6,778 nucleotides of DNA from Chloroflexota bacterium. GTDB lineage: Bacteria > Chloroflexota > Anaerolineae > Thermoflexales > Thermoflexaceae. Made by a program: the position numbers and the translations under genes. Location: the NCBI GenBank assembly GCA_030550075.1, contig JAUQQB010000156.1, forward strand, positions 1 through 6,778, read 5' to 3'. Each line of letters begins with the position of its first letter. Within the stretch, counting starts at the first letter, position 1. This document shows positions 6,663 to 6,778 of the stretch, piece after piece. The notes beneath the pieces were generated by a model, which was not told where the DNA came from, did no database searches, and was given only the letters and a program-made list of their open reading frames with translations.

Positions 6663-6742
6663 CATGGAGGTCAACGCGCCTGGATCCCCACCGGACTTCT
6701 CCAGGTGGCTGCTTCCTTCCCGGATTTCCAGCTCAACCTGAG

Positions 6743-6754
6743 TAAAGCGCTTTA
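6743..6754. promoter_or_regulatory. Operator-like palindrome upstream of glgP (LacI-family type)
   Basis: TAAAGCGCTTTA is a perfect 12-bp palindrome with a central CG, the hallmark of operators bound by LacI/GalR-family sugar regulators (compare the CcpA cre core, TGAAAGCGCTTTCA). It lies about 90 bp before the phosphorylase start and just downstream of a probable -10 box, so a bound repressor would cover the transcription start. The regulator gene itself is not in the window. Confidence 0.55.
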
Positions 6755-6756
6755 TC

Positions 6757-6762
6757 ATTTTA
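6757..6762 (-). promoter_or_regulatory. Probable -10 box of the phosphorylase promoter
   Basis: TAAAAT on the minus strand matches TATAAT at five of six positions, in an AT-rich patch (6751-6778) that stands out in this GC-rich window. The matching -35 box would fall at or beyond the right edge, so it cannot be confirmed. The expected start point near 6750 is inside the palindrome at 6743-6754. Confidence 0.4.
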
Positions 6763-6778
6763 TCGGTAAAGGATATGA

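Noticed and set aside
4552..6741. Plus-strand open frame of 729 codons antisense to glgP
   Set aside because: It mirrors the phosphorylase gene in a GC-rich sequence where antisense stops are rare. Its translation is rich in Pro, Gly, His and Arg with no recognisable motif, while the minus strand has every phosphorylase motif.
6765..6778. Start of a divergent plus-strand gene at the right edge (ATG at 6775)
   Set aside because: Only four bases remain, and the possible AAGGA ribosome-binding site is too close to the ATG.

Overview
The window carries four genes, all read from the minus strand. From right to left (transcription order) they are an alpha-glucan (glycogen) phosphorylase, a Lon-type AAA+/serine protease of the LonB/LonC-like group, a small DinB/ClbS-like four-helix protein, and a hypothetical protein with a CxxC motif that runs off the left edge. 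No RNA gene, CRISPR array, transposase or phage gene is visible. The three intact genes are GC-rich (63 to 75 % in the lines I counted). Gene content (short DUF3417-type phosphorylase, AAA_32/Lon_C protease) and the many GC-rich palindromes fit a thermophilic Chloroflexota-like bacterium. That placement is inference, not proof.

Layout: 1-814 is a partial hypothetical gene whose left end is overrun by a repeat element (1-109). 815-1147 is non-coding and holds two hairpins plus a strong hairpin directly after the DinB gene. 1148-1636 is the DinB/ClbS-like gene. 1637-1729 is a short spacer with a perfect 28-bp palindrome. 1730-4174 is the Lon-like protease. 4175-4482 is non-coding: a protease leader and a second copy of the repeat element. 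4483-6651 is glycogen phosphorylase. 6652-6778 is its leader, with a strong ribosome-binding site, a 12-bp palindromic operator-like site and a probable -10 box.

The most interesting signal is non-coding. A module of about 105 bp occurs twice (1-109 and 4366-4471), both times in the orientation of the genes. It consists of a conserved 57-nt body (44 of 57 positions identical, no gaps), a variable linker and a perfect 15-bp GC-rich hairpin. The 33-nt hairpin cores of the two copies differ at four positions, and these form two compensated base pairs, so the fold has been kept while the sequence drifted. A decayed third hairpin of the same type lies at 876-915. In transcript orientation one copy starts 11 nt after the phosphorylase stop codon, while the other is fused in frame to the hypothetical gene. 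Each of the three intact genes is followed by a GC-rich palindrome, and none has a convincing T-tract.

Functionally the phosphorylase would mobilise storage glucan, probably under a sugar-responsive LacI-type repressor. The Lon-like protein would degrade unfolded proteins, perhaps with little or no ATP use because its Walker motifs are degenerate. The DinB-like protein is a probable metal-binding stress or detoxification protein. Apart from shared direction I see no evidence that the genes form one pathway.
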